Shown here piece by piece: positions 32,578 to 40,606 of a stretch of 64,000 bases of DNA. The position numbers and the translations under genes were made by a program. The number at the start of each line of letters is the position of its first letter. Within the stretch, counting starts at the first letter, position 1. The notes beneath the pieces were generated by a model. That model was not told the DNA's origin, made no database searches, and saw only the letters and a list, made by a program, of their open reading frames with translations. The stretch covers positions 1-64,000 of the forward strand of contig NZ_JAVWNC010000003.1 in the NCBI RefSeq assembly GCF_036637135.1. The letters are read 5' to 3'. The stretch is from Anaerorhabdus sp036637135. GTDB taxonomy: Bacteria > Bacillota_I > Bacilli_A > Erysipelotrichales > Erysipelotrichaceae.

Positions 32578-33479
32578 AGGTAAATTTATCAGGGTGGGAG
32601 TTAGATAACCCAGTAATTCCTGCGAGTGGTACTTTCGGATTTGGTTATGAGTTTGCTCAATTCTATGACATCAATGAACTTGGAAGCATTGCAACAAAAG
32701 GAACGACAAGAGAAGCGAGATTTGGAAATCCAACACCACGTATAGCAGAATGTGATCGCGGTATGATCAATGCAGTTGGATTACAAAATCCTGGAATCGA
32801 TGAAGTCATACAAACAGAATTTAAAAAATTACAAGAGGTGTATCATAAAAAAGTAGTAGCAAACATTTCTGGATTCTCCGTTGATGAGTATGTTGAATGT
32901 GCCAAGAAAATGGATAAAGAAGAGATAGTAGGTATACTTGAAATTAATATTTCATGTCCAAATGTAAAACATGGTGGTATGAGTTTTGGTACCAATCCTG
33001 AAAATGCTGCAGAAGTTACAAGAGCAGTGAAAGCAGTAACAACCAAACCGGTATATATTAAATTATCACCTAATGTAACAGACATTGTAGAAATCGCTAA
33101 AGCGGTGGAAGATGCAGGTGCTGATGGAATAAGCATGATTAATACATTGCTTGGTTCACGTTTTGATTTAAAAACAGGAAAACCAATCATTGCAAATGTA
33201 ATGGGAGGATTTAGTGGACCTGCAATTAAACCAGTTGCCTTACGCATGGTTTATCAAGTCTATAAAGAAGTAAAAATTCCAATCATTGGTATTGGCGGAA
33301 TCGCAACAGCTGAAGATGTAATTGAAATGATGTATGCAGGTGCTACCGCAATAGAGGTAGGGGCAGAAAATTGCCGTAATCCATATGCATGTAAAGAAAT
33401 TATCGATAACTTACCAAAATTAATGGATAAGTTAGGAATAAATAAATTAGAAGACATAATAGGGAGGGCTCATCAATGA
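32562..33479 (+). CDS. pyrD: Dihydroorotate dehydrogenase B (NAD+), catalytic subunit
   Basis: 305 residues. FMN-barrel motifs IPASGTFGFGYEFAQFYDIN, LEINISCPNVKHGG (catalytic Cys in ISCP, ~residue 130), and C-terminal GIGGIATAEDVIEMMYAGAT typical of the class 1B enzyme. It oxidises dihydroorotate to orotate. Overlaps with pyrK before and pyrF after (4 bp) point to tight coupling. Confidence 0.96.
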   Translation: MDKRLKVNLSGWELDNPVIPASGTFGFGYEFAQFYDINELGSIATKGTTREARFGNPTPRIAECDRGMINAVGLQNPGIDEVIQTEFKKLQEVYHKKVVANISGFSVDEYVECAKKMDKEEIVGILEINISCPNVKHGGMSFGTNPENAAEVTRAVKAVTTKPVYIKLSPNVTDIVEIAKAVEDAGADGISMINTLLGSRFDLKTGKPIIANVMGGFSGPAIKPVALRMVYQVYKEVKIPIIGIGGIATAEDVIEMMYAGATAIEVGAENCRNPYACKEIIDNLPKLMDKLGINKLEDIIGRAHQ

Positions 33480-34180
33480 GAGAAAGAGATGTCATTATCG
33501 CTTGTGATTTTTCAACAAAAGAAGAAACATTAAATTTCCTAGATTTATTCAAAGAAGAAAAACCTTATGTTAAGATTGGTCAAGAATTATTCTATTCTGA
33601 AGGACCAAGTATTGTGCATGAAATCAAACGTCGTGGACACAAAATTTTCTTAGATTTAAAACAACATGATATTCCAAATACTGTTTATAAAGCAATTAAA
33701 AATCTAGCAACACTTGGGGCAGATATGTTAAATGTGCATGCAGCAGGAACAATTGAAATGATGGCTGCAGCTCAAAAAGCAGTGAATGAAATAAATCCAA
33801 ACATTAAATTAATAGCGGTAACACAACTTACTAGTACATCAGAAGAGAAAATGAAAGAAGAACTTTGGATTGATCATAGCATCAATGATACAGTTGTTCA
33901 CTATGCAAAGAATGCAGAGAAAGCAGGACTTGCAGGTGTTGTTTGTAGCCCGCTTGAAGCTGGTTTGATTCGTGAAGCTTGTTCAGAAAATTTTATTACA
34001 GTAACTCCGGGTATTCGTTTCAATGATGCAACAAAAGGTGATCAAGTCCGTGTTACAACACCTGCATTAGCAAGAGAAATTGGTAGTGATTATATTGTTG
34101 TGGGTCGTCCAATTACAGGTGCAGAAAATCCTGTTGAAGCATATCGTCGTTGTGTAAAAGAATTTGTAAAAGGAGAATAG
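33476..34180 (+). CDS. pyrF: Orotidine 5'-phosphate decarboxylase
   Basis: 234 residues. IIACDFSTKEE at the N-terminus, the Lys/Asp active-site loop FLDLKQHDIPNTV (~residues 58-70), and phosphate-binding VTPGIRFNDATKGDQ (~residues 178-192), then GSDYIVVGRPIT. It makes UMP from OMP. It overlaps pyrD by 4 bp with a GGGAGG site. Confidence 0.97.
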   Translation: MRERDVIIACDFSTKEETLNFLDLFKEEKPYVKIGQELFYSEGPSIVHEIKRRGHKIFLDLKQHDIPNTVYKAIKNLATLGADMLNVHAAGTIEMMAAAQKAVNEINPNIKLIAVTQLTSTSEEKMKEELWIDHSINDTVVHYAKNAEKAGLAGVVCSPLEAGLIREACSENFITVTPGIRFNDATKGDQVRVTTPALAREIGSDYIVVGRPITGAENPVEAYRRCVKEFVKGE

Positions 34181-34183
34181 TTA

Positions 34184-34816
34184 ATGGAAAAGTTAATAGC
34201 TAAAGATTTATTAGATATTCAAGCTGTATTTCTAAAACCAGATGATCCATTTACTTGGGCTAGTGGAATCAAGGCTCCTATATATTGTGATAATCGTCTG
34301 ACTCTTTCGAGTCCAAAAGTAAGAAGAGATGTTGAAAATGCATTAGCTGAAATTATTAAAAAACATTATCCTGAATGTGAAGCGGTAATGGGAACTGCAA
34401 CTGCAGGTATTGCACACGCTGCTTTAGTTTCGGAAATCCTTGATTTACCAATGGGTTATGTTCGTGCTAGTGCTAAAGACCATGGACGTACAAATCAAAT
34501 TGAAGGTAAATGTGAACCTGGTACAAAGGTTGTTGTAGTTGAGGACTTAATTTCAACTGCAGGATCTAGTATTGAAGTTGTTAAAGTACTACAAGATGCT
34601 GGTGCTGAAGTATTAGGGATTGCATCAATCTTCACTTATGGTATGAAAAAAGGATTAGACCGTCTTGCTGAAGCGAATGTAAAAAATGTATCCGCAAGTA
34701 ATTTAGATGTACTTGTTGAGGTAGCAGCTGAAACAGGATATATTCAACCTGAAGATAAAGAGAGATTAATTAAATTTAGAAATAATCCGAGTGATGAAAG
34801 TTGGATGATTAAGTAG
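34184..34816 (+). CDS. pyrE: Orotate phosphoribosyltransferase
   Basis: 210 residues. FTWASGIKAPIYCDNRLTLS (~residues 24-43), PRPP-binding VVVVEDLISTAGSSIEVVKV (~residues 112-131). It joins orotate and PRPP to form OMP. Last gene of the pyr operon, followed by a terminator. Confidence 0.97.
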   Translation: MEKLIAKDLLDIQAVFLKPDDPFTWASGIKAPIYCDNRLTLSSPKVRRDVENALAEIIKKHYPECEAVMGTATAGIAHAALVSEILDLPMGYVRASAKDHGRTNQIEGKCEPGTKVVVVEDLISTAGSSIEVVKVLQDAGAEVLGIASIFTYGMKKGLDRLAEANVKNVSASNLDVLVEVAAETGYIQPEDKERLIKFRNNPSDESWMIK

Positions 34817-34817
34817 A

Positions 34818-34840
34818 AAACCACATTTGTGGTTTCTTTT
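34818..34840 (+). terminator. Terminator of the pyr operon
   Basis: AAACCACA and TGTGGTTT (34818-34835) form a tight hairpin followed by CTTTT. Confidence 0.8.
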
Positions 34841-34878
34841 ATCCTATAATTCTATCGAAGTGAGTAGAGGTGAAATTG

Positions 34879-35301
34879 ATGGAGAAAGAAATAATTGGAA
34901 GTTGTCTACTAATTGCTTTAGTGGTGATTGGCTATTATTCTCAATCAATTCAAATGAGTAATACTATTTTAAAATCATCACAATCATGCATTATAAAATG
35001 CAATTATACTGCATCTAATACTGAATGTTATCGTGTCGATTTTGCAAATGAAAATGAGATACAAGAACTGGCAAATACTTTGAATAATCAAAGACTGTTT
35101 CCAAACCCTTTTCAAACTAACAGCCATGCATATCCATTAACTACATATCACTTAATCACAAATGAGAATGAAGAGTGGATTGAACTTTATTCCGACAATA
35201 CTTTGTTGGTGGATGGAAAGGGATACTTTAGTTTTGACTTTGATGATTTATTCAAAAAAATTGAAAAAAGCTATATGTCTAAAGTGCCAGTGAAAGTATA
35301 A
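34879..35301 (+). CDS. Hypothetical membrane-anchored protein
   Basis: 140 residues from the ATG at 34879 (GAGGTG site; the GTG at 34870 is part of that site). One N-terminal hydrophobic helix (IIGSCLLIALVVIGYYSQSI, ~residues 5-24) is followed by a ~115-residue outer domain with two cysteines close together (SCIIKC). I recognise no family. It stands alone between the pyr terminator and a bidirectional terminator. Confidence 0.6.
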   Translation: MEKEIIGSCLLIALVVIGYYSQSIQMSNTILKSSQSCIIKCNYTASNTECYRVDFANENEIQELANTLNNQRLFPNPFQTNSHAYPLTTYHLITNENEEWIELYSDNTLLVDGKGYFSFDFDDLFKKIEKSYMSKVPVKV

Positions 35302-35326
35302 AATGAGTCCAATTTGGACTCATTTT
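35301..35326. terminator. Bidirectional terminator before the ABC exporter genes
   Basis: AAATGAGTCC (35301-35310) pairs with GGACTCATTT (35316-35325). It serves the upstream + gene and the convergent ABC permease gene. Confidence 0.85.
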
Positions 35327-36177
35327 TGTTTTGATGTTCGTGATAAATTTAAAACTGCAAGGATGAAGAAGATAATGGTAATCGCAATCATATATACAAT
35401 ATGATGAATGGGTTCGAATGTAAAATCACCTATCTTAAACACAACACCAACACTTTCTTTAAACCCATTTAAATATTCTATTGGTAAATTGTTGAAACTT
35501 ACTTTAATAGGATCTACTAAGAAAACTTGTCTAAGTAATGCGGCAGAATGAGCGTTAGGAAAGAATTTGATAATTGTTTGTACGTAATTAGGAAGTGCAC
35601 CAATGGGTAAGTATACACCGGTAAGAAATCCAATGAGTGTACCGAGAATTGTACTTGCAGTTGACATCGCACTTAGGCTATAGAAGAAACTAACGATAAA
35701 GAATATCATTGTACTCGACATAAAACTAGATATTAGAATAATTCCAATCGTTTGAATGATTCCAGTTAAGTTAAGAAGAGTTGCACCCTGACTTATGAGA
35801 AAGGCTTCACCTAGAATGAAGGCTACAAAACTCATTAAACTACCTACAATGAATGCACAAAGTATATAACTACCTACAAGCTTGTATTGAGCTATTGGAG
35901 AGGTGTTAAAGTCTTTACTAATGTGATTAGCTCTATCTTCTACAAAGAGTTCAAAAGCGCCCATTGTGGTTGTAATAGAGGTAACCGCAACGATGCCCGC
36001 AATAACCCAACTGTACATGAGTATATCAACTTCAGCTACATCGAATCCACTTTTGAATTGATCACCAAGGAATACCGCATATAGTATGATGATAATAAGT
36101 ACACCAAGTAAAGAAAAGAATACAGTACTTTTTTGTCTAAAATAAATTTTGCAATTTCTCATCATTAAATTAATCAT
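35320..36177 (-). CDS. ABC-2 type transporter permease
   Basis: 285 residues from the ATG at 36177, chosen for the GGAGG site 8 bp upstream; it overlaps the ATPase stop by 8 bp (ATGATTAA). About six membrane segments in the ABC-2 layout, with LGTLIGFLTGVYLPIGALP before a re-entrant region. With the ATPase it forms an exporter; bacteriocin/antibiotic export or lipid-stress relief are typical roles for this type, but the substrate is unknown here. Confidence 0.85.
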   Translation of the reverse strand: MINLMMRNCKIYFRQKSTVFFSLLGVLIIIILYAVFLGDQFKSGFDVAEVDILMYSWVIAGIVAVTSITTTMGAFELFVEDRANHISKDFNTSPIAQYKLVGSYILCAFIVGSLMSFVAFILGEAFLISQGATLLNLTGIIQTIGIILISSFMSSTMIFFIVSFFYSLSAMSTASTILGTLIGFLTGVYLPIGALPNYVQTIIKFFPNAHSAALLRQVFLVDPIKVSFNNLPIEYLNGFKESVGVVFKIGDFTFEPIHHIVYMIAITIIFFILAVLNLSRTSKQK

Positions 36178-37087
36178 TGATTTGACCTCCGGATGTAATT
36201 TGGATAAAGGCATCATTCATGGAACCATGAATTACTTCAAAACTCTCTATGTAAGGTTCACATACATGAAGCAAAGGTATAATGATTTTAGACTCTTTGA
36301 TTGGTATAATAATTAAATTGTTTGCGATAGTAAACGAATACGATTTTTGCGATAATATACTACAAATCTGGTTGACATCAAGTGCCTTTATACGTAATGT
36401 ATCTTGACTATATTCTTCTTTCAAGTCATATGGAGTACCTCGTGCAACAATTTTTCCATGGTCAATAATAACGATGTAATCAGATGTTGCAGCTTCTTCC
36501 ATATAGTGTGTTGTCAGGAAGATTGTCATTCCTAATTCTCTTTGTAAATTAGAGATGGTGTTCCACACAAGTTCTCTAGTTTTAGGATCTAATCCAGTTG
36601 TCGGTTCATCTAAAAATAAAATAGTAGGTTTGTGTATTAAAGCACGCGCTATATCGGCACGTCTTTTTTGACCGCCAGAGAGTTTACCGTAAGGACGATT
36701 AATAAACTCTTGAATATCTGTAGCTTTTACTACGAAATCTAATGCGTCTCTTAATTGCTTTCCTTTTAAGCCATATAATCTACCACGAGTTAGAATATTC
36801 TCTTTTACAGTTAATAGTGGATCTAAAACACTATCTTGAAAAACAACACCAATTTTATTGCGTATTTTTTTGTCATCTTTACCTAACACACAATCATCAA
36901 TGATAACTGTGCCACTATCTTTTTCAAGTAGAGTGCACATCATATTTATCGTTGTAGATTTACCTGCACCATTCGTTCCTAAGAAAGAAAATAGTTTTCC
37001 TTTCTCAACATAGAAACTGATATCTTGTACTGCTTTTATATCTTTAAATGCTTTTTTTAGATTCTGTATTGAAATAATTTTTTCCAT
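36170..37087 (-). CDS. ABC transporter ATP-binding protein (exporter type)
   Basis: 305 residues from the ATG at 37087 (AGGTG site). Walker A GTNGAGKST (~residues 37-45), Q-loop VFQDS, signature LSGGQKRR (~136-143), Walker B ILFLDEPTTGLDP, then H-loop TTHYMEEA. The C-terminal ~85 residues are an accessory domain as in DrrA-type proteins. It has its own weak promoter with LytTR-type sites, distinct from the regulator genes upstream. Confidence 0.92.
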   Translation of the reverse strand: MEKIISIQNLKKAFKDIKAVQDISFYVEKGKLFSFLGTNGAGKSTTINMMCTLLEKDSGTVIIDDCVLGKDDKKIRNKIGVVFQDSVLDPLLTVKENILTRGRLYGLKGKQLRDALDFVVKATDIQEFINRPYGKLSGGQKRRADIARALIHKPTILFLDEPTTGLDPKTRELVWNTISNLQRELGMTIFLTTHYMEEAATSDYIVIIDHGKIVARGTPYDLKEEYSQDTLRIKALDVNQICSILSQKSYSFTIANNLIIIPIKESKIIIPLLHVCEPYIESFEVIHGSMNDAFIQITSGGQIND

Positions 37088-37105
37088 TTCTATCACCTCA
37101 ACTAG

Positions 37106-37176
37106 AGTCTAACGAATGTCGTGTCATTAAACAATGGCTATTGAAGTAAGATGACATAGTAACTATTTAAGTTGAC
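37106..37176 (-). promoter_or_regulatory. Promoter and LytTR-type direct repeats for the ABC exporter
   Basis: On the minus strand, TTGTTT (37129-37134), 17-bp spacer, TAGACT (37106-37111). Upstream lie GTCATCTTAC (37146-37155) and GTCAACTTAA (37167-37176), direct repeats with a 21-bp start-to-start spacing, as expected for a LytTR dimer. The same sequence occurs before the lytTR gene itself (38122-38152). Confidence 0.7.
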
Positions 37177-37179
37177 CAA

Positions 37180-37209
37180 AAAGAAAAATAAGATGGTTTA
37201 CATCTTATT
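37180..37209 (-). terminator. Terminator after the DUF3021 gene
   Basis: Minus-strand stem AATAAGATG (37201-37209) with CATCTTATT (37187-37195), followed by a T-rich run. It separates the regulator genes from the exporter genes, which therefore need their own promoter. Confidence 0.75.
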
Positions 37210-37611
37210 TCTTTTCTTAATTGCTTTGTTTATCGATTCTGCTAATTCACTATTCATGAAGACAGCATATGCATAGGTCAATGGAAAGCAAAATAACAAT
37301 GTAGGTGTTATCTCCCATAACCCAAATAATGAAAATGAAACAAAGCCGAAATTTGCACAGGCTATAAATACAACGGTATAACATATTATGACACGAATAA
37401 TTAAATCACCCCAAAATGAAGAGTAATCAAAATGTTCTTGAATTTTATCGGATATCTCCATTAAAACTGCGATACTTGTGGATATAATTAAAACTTGTAT
37501 CACTACTTCATTATCAATTGCTGGTGCTAAATCAAATTGTCTAAAAAATGTGAAAAGTAGCATCATGATTGTAAAACTTCCAAAAATAATATTTAGTATT
37601 TTTTTTATCAT
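37198..37611 (-). CDS. DUF3021 membrane protein
   Basis: 137 residues from the ATG at 37611 (GAGGTGA site 5-6 bp upstream). Four hydrophobic segments typical of DUF3021 and a basic C-terminus (KAIKKRNKM). DUF3021 genes very often sit directly after a LytTR regulator gene, as here, and are thought to control its activity from the membrane. It starts 11 bp after the LytTR stop. Confidence 0.8.
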   Translation of the reverse strand: MIKKILNIIFGSFTIMMLLFTFFRQFDLAPAIDNEVVIQVLIISTSIAVLMEISDKIQEHFDYSSFWGDLIIRVIICYTVVFIACANFGFVSFSLFGLWEITPTLLFCFPLTYAYAVFMNSELAESINKAIKKRNKM

Positions 37612-37621
37612 TATTCTCACC

Positions 37622-38059
37622 TCAAAATACAAACTTTCTTTTAAAATCCTGAATATAATGCTTTGATACAATTAACTTTTCATTGTTTTCTAATGTTGTT
37701 TCAATTCTCCCGTTAAAATGGGCTTTAACTGAAGTGACGTAGTTTGTGTTTACAATGCAACTTTTACTTATGCGAATAAAGGGAGAATTAGTAAGGAATT
37801 CCTCTAGTTCATATAATTTTTTGTCAGATGTATAAACCTTATTTGAAGTATAGATAAACACATTGTTATCAACAGTATCAAAGTAGTAAATATCTTCTAA
37901 AGCAATAGGTGTAGTTACGCCGTCAAGATATCCAACTAATGAGAATGAAAATAGTTTGATTTGTTCAATAAGTCGTTTGAGTCGATCATCCATATAGCCA
38001 CAAGTAATTTTAATTTCGACTTCTTGCACATCGTTGGATTGTTCGATTAGTAATTTCAT
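37622..38059 (-). CDS. LytTR-domain DNA-binding regulator without receiver
   Basis: 145 residues. The N-terminal ~45 residues have no known domain. The C-terminal ~100 form a LytTR domain (IALEDIYYFDTVDNNVFIYT, LEEFLTNSPFIRISKSCIVN, then NEKLIVSKHYIQDFKRKF). It likely binds the 21/22-bp repeats upstream of itself and of the ABC genes. It pairs with the DUF3021 protein. Ribosome site AAAGGTGGGG. Confidence 0.88.
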   Translation of the reverse strand: MKLLIEQSNDVQEVEIKITCGYMDDRLKRLIEQIKLFSFSLVGYLDGVTTPIALEDIYYFDTVDNNVFIYTSNKVYTSDKKLYELEEFLTNSPFIRISKSCIVNTNYVTSVKAHFNGRIETTLENNEKLIVSKHYIQDFKRKFVF

Positions 38060-38082
38060 GAAATATCCCCACCTTTAAAATC

Positions 38083-38152
38083 ATTCTAACAAGAAGAATA
38101 TAAGTTAACAAATATTATCTAGTAAGATGACTAAAAACAAATGTAAGATAAC
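38083..38152 (-). promoter_or_regulatory. Autoregulated promoter of lytTR-DUF3021
   Basis: Minus strand: TTGTTA (38106-38111), 17-bp spacer, TAGAAT (38083-38088). Three LytTR-type direct repeats: GTTATCTTAC (38143-38152), GTCATCTTAC (38122-38131) and GTTAACTTAT (38100-38109), spaced 21 and 22 bp. The nearest one overlaps the -35, unlike at the ABC promoter, so binding may repress here and activate there. Confidence 0.7.
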
Positions 38153-38175
38153 AAAAAAGACAGCGTTTGCTGTCT
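38153..38175 (-). terminator. Terminator after the atypical response regulator gene
   Basis: AGACAGC (38169-38175 on the minus strand) with GCTGTCT (38158-38164), four-base loop, then six T's. Confidence 0.85.
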
Positions 38176-38884
38176 ATAGATTGACATGTTCGATTCGCGT
38201 TAATGCATCCTTTACATGTGGTAAGTAATTTCTTCCAACTGGAATTAGGTGACCGTTGTATAAACTAATCTCGGTGGAATTAACATCTTTTATAAATAAC
38301 ATATTGACTAAAAAAGCTCGATGGCATTGAACAAAGATGTGGTTTGGTAAAGCACCAAGTATTTCTTCTGTTGAACGATATGTTTCGTAATTACCTTGTG
38401 TTGTATAAAATAACGCCTTTCTTAATGATTTTTCAATGTAAACGATATTTTTAAAAGGAATAATTGATGTTTTTCCTTTAAATGATAGTGATAGGCAATT
38501 TGTGTTGTTGTCGATTGAATCGAAGTATTTTTGCATTGCATTGGATAATTGAGAAATATTACTTCTAAAAACAGAATATAGGTGGTCAACTGTATAAACA
38601 TCTGTAGTAAATTGATTTTCTTCCATAACAAAAATGATCCTTGTTTTAGGATAAAGTATGTTTATCTTACGAGCTAAATCGATGCCACTAACTTTTTCTA
38701 AATGTGTATTTGTGATTAAGATTTGGAATTCGGTTTTAATGAAATCTTTAAGCAGTTGTGTATGCTCTCTATATGTACTTACAGTAGGCTTTACATCAAT
38801 TGATTTACAAAATTTCATCACTTCAGATAAGGTTTCGTTTAGATGATACGGATTTATGTCGCATATGGCTATATTTAAACTCAT
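38174..38884 (-). CDS. LytTR-family response regulator with degenerate receiver
   Basis: 236 residues from the ATG at 38884. The receiver-like N-terminus (~1-120) keeps one acidic residue (ICDIN), but the phosphoacceptor position holds Asn59 (ITNTHLEKVSG; the distance to the conserved Gly fits) and the conserved Lys is replaced (YSVFRSN). The C-terminus is a LytTR DNA-binding domain (IVYIEKSLRKALFYTTQGNY, then HIFVQCHRAFLVNMLFIKDV). No histidine kinase gene is nearby. It may act without phosphorylation. A minus-strand TATAAT lies about 55 bp upstream. Confidence 0.82.
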   Translation of the reverse strand: MSLNIAICDINPYHLNETLSEVMKFCKSIDVKPTVSTYREHTQLLKDFIKTEFQILITNTHLEKVSGIDLARKINILYPKTRIIFVMEENQFTTDVYTVDHLYSVFRSNISQLSNAMQKYFDSIDNNTNCLSLSFKGKTSIIPFKNIVYIEKSLRKALFYTTQGNYETYRSTEEILGALPNHIFVQCHRAFLVNMLFIKDVNSTEISLYNGHLIPVGRNYLPHVKDALTRIEHVNL

Positions 38885-39077
38885 TTTAATCACGTCCCTA
38901 TAATAATAATATCAAATCTACGATAATAAAAATATTATACACATTGTTTTTGTTACATTATAGATGACGCTCATTACAATAACTCTTAATTGAGACAATG
39001 AACAATTAGTTTTTATAAACATGTGAAGTTATATTCATGTTTAGTAAAATTATCTGGACTAGATTTGTAAACAAGTA

Positions 39078-39614
39078 CTAGTTTTTTAATTCGATATATA
39101 GCTTATTACAAAAGTTGATAAGTTCTTTTTGATTTGATTTATCTTTGAGCCAAGCTATACATTTTGATGCAACATCATTCGCAAAATTATATTGATCCAA
39201 TGTGATTTCTGTATGATTTAAAGCTTCTTTTAATTCATCTTCATCAAGTAGTTCAATTGTTCCATCTGGAAAGAAGACTATATCTAAATACAAATCTTCA
39301 AAATAAGAATTACCATCAGGCAATATGTTATTTTGAAGAGTAACATCAAAATAACACTCAACTAGTGTTTCTGTATCATCAAACATGGCAGTACACCATA
39401 AATTATGATTTCTAAAACCTATTTGTAACCATGAGTATCCATTATCCGCAATACATTTGGATTGGTTTGTAAGTGGGTAAGAAATATACAAAGCTTCTTT
39501 CAAATTAATCATTTGTATTAATCCAGCTTCAGTTTGTGAGTCGATGGTTCTTGATGAAAATTTATACTCGTTTAACCGCCACCATTCTTGTCGTTTCATT
39601 GTTTTTGTTTTCAT
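39078..39614 (-). CDS. DUF402 protein, probable nucleoside tri/diphosphatase-like
   Basis: 178 residues from the ATG at 39614 (GAGGG site); the longer in-frame reading runs back through the divergent promoter. DUF402 features: WCTAMFDD, YFDVTLQNNILPDGNSYFED (~residues 93-112), LYLDIVFFPDGTIELLDEDE and a C-terminal helix. Related proteins hydrolyse nucleotides with metal ions bound by the acidic residues. The true substrate is not known. Confidence 0.82.
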   Translation of the reverse strand: MKTKTMKRQEWWRLNEYKFSSRTIDSQTEAGLIQMINLKEALYISYPLTNQSKCIADNGYSWLQIGFRNHNLWCTAMFDDTETLVECYFDVTLQNNILPDGNSYFEDLYLDIVFFPDGTIELLDEDELKEALNHTEITLDQYNFANDVASKCIAWLKDKSNQKELINFCNKLYIELKN

Positions 39615-39630
39615 ACTTAGTCCCTCATCG

Positions 39631-39651
39631 TGATATAATAATATCATTATA
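39631..39651. promoter_or_regulatory. Overlapping divergent promoters (DUF402 and PHP genes)
   Basis: On + : extended -10 TGATATAAT (39631-39639). On - : TATAAT (39646-39651). The two -10 elements are 6 bp apart and face each other, so only one polymerase can occupy the site. Confidence 0.55.
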
Positions 39652-39665
39652 CAGGAGGAGTATTT

Positions 39666-40535
39666 ATGATTAAAGATTTTCATATGCATTCTCTATACAG
39701 TGATGATGGTGAGTATTCACCAAAAGAATTGTGTCAAATGGCTAAGGATAATGGTATTAGTCAAATCGCTCTAACAGACCATGATAGTGTTCATGGCGTT
39801 TCAGAGATGATTGAAGAGGGTACAAAATTGGGATTAAAAGTCATTCCAGGAATAGAGGTTGATTGTAGTTTTGAAGGGACTAATTTCCATTTGTTAGTTT
39901 ATCATATGGACTATCGTGACCCGCGTTATGAGGATATCAAACAGTTTTATTTAAAACAAAATCAAGAAATTGCAATGAAGCAAGTTGAATTATTGGAGTC
40001 ATATCTTCACATTCATATCGATCGTGATGCATTGAAATCAATTGAAAAAAATGGTGTTCTTGTACCTGAAGATATTGGGGAACTTTTACTTGAATTACCA
40101 GAATTCAAAGATAGTGAGTTTTTACTCCCGTATCGTGAAAATGGTAATCGTTGTGATAATCCGTTCTTAAATATTTACTTGGATTTCTTCTCGCAAGGTA
40201 AACCAGCATATGTTTCTGGGGAAATGCTAACGGTGCAATCGGTGCTTGATATAGCCAAAGAAACACATGGGGTAACAGTTGTTGCACATCCGGGATTGAA
40301 TTTCAAAGGCAAAGATGATATTTTCTTGCGCCTACTTGATTTAGGTATACAAGGGATAGAGGTTGAAAGTAATTATCATGCCCTTGAACAAACTAAGTTC
40401 TATTATGATATTGCGAAGGCACGAAATCTTATTATGACAAGTGGTAGTGATTTTCATGGTAAAAATAAACCTGCAATAAAAATGGGTACATTTGGTTGTG
40501 AGATTGAAGATTTTGTAAATAACTTAACAGAATAA
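39666..40535 (+). CDS. PHP-domain phosphoesterase
   Basis: 289 residues. PHP motifs: DFHMHSLYSDDGEYSP (~residues 4-19), ALTDHDSVHGV (~36-46), VIPGIEVDC, VVAHPGLN (~residues 202-209) and SGSDFHGKNKP. Metal-dependent phosphoesterase such as nucleoside-3',5'-bisphosphate/RNA 5'-end nuclease (RNase AM-like) members of the family; the substrate is inferred only. Ribosome site AGGAGGAG. Confidence 0.85.
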   Translation: MIKDFHMHSLYSDDGEYSPKELCQMAKDNGISQIALTDHDSVHGVSEMIEEGTKLGLKVIPGIEVDCSFEGTNFHLLVYHMDYRDPRYEDIKQFYLKQNQEIAMKQVELLESYLHIHIDRDALKSIEKNGVLVPEDIGELLLELPEFKDSEFLLPYRENGNRCDNPFLNIYLDFFSQGKPAYVSGEMLTVQSVLDIAKETHGVTVVAHPGLNFKGKDDIFLRLLDLGIQGIEVESNYHALEQTKFYYDIAKARNLIMTSGSDFHGKNKPAIKMGTFGCEIEDFVNNLTE

Positions 40536-40565
40536 GTAATTGAACTTTAATTTTATAGAGCTTTT

Positions 40566-40574
40566 TGATATAAT
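40566..40574 (+). promoter_or_regulatory. Extended -10 promoter for yebC
   Basis: TGATATAAT at 40566-40574, 33 bp before the ATG. Confidence 0.55.
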
Positions 40575-40606
40575 AAACCAGTAAAAAACGAAGGGTGGAA
40601 TAAATT

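Noticed and set aside
38959..38968. LytTR-like site (TATAGATGAC) upstream of the atypical response regulator
   Set aside because: Only 7 of 10 bases match and no partner repeat lies 21-22 bp away.
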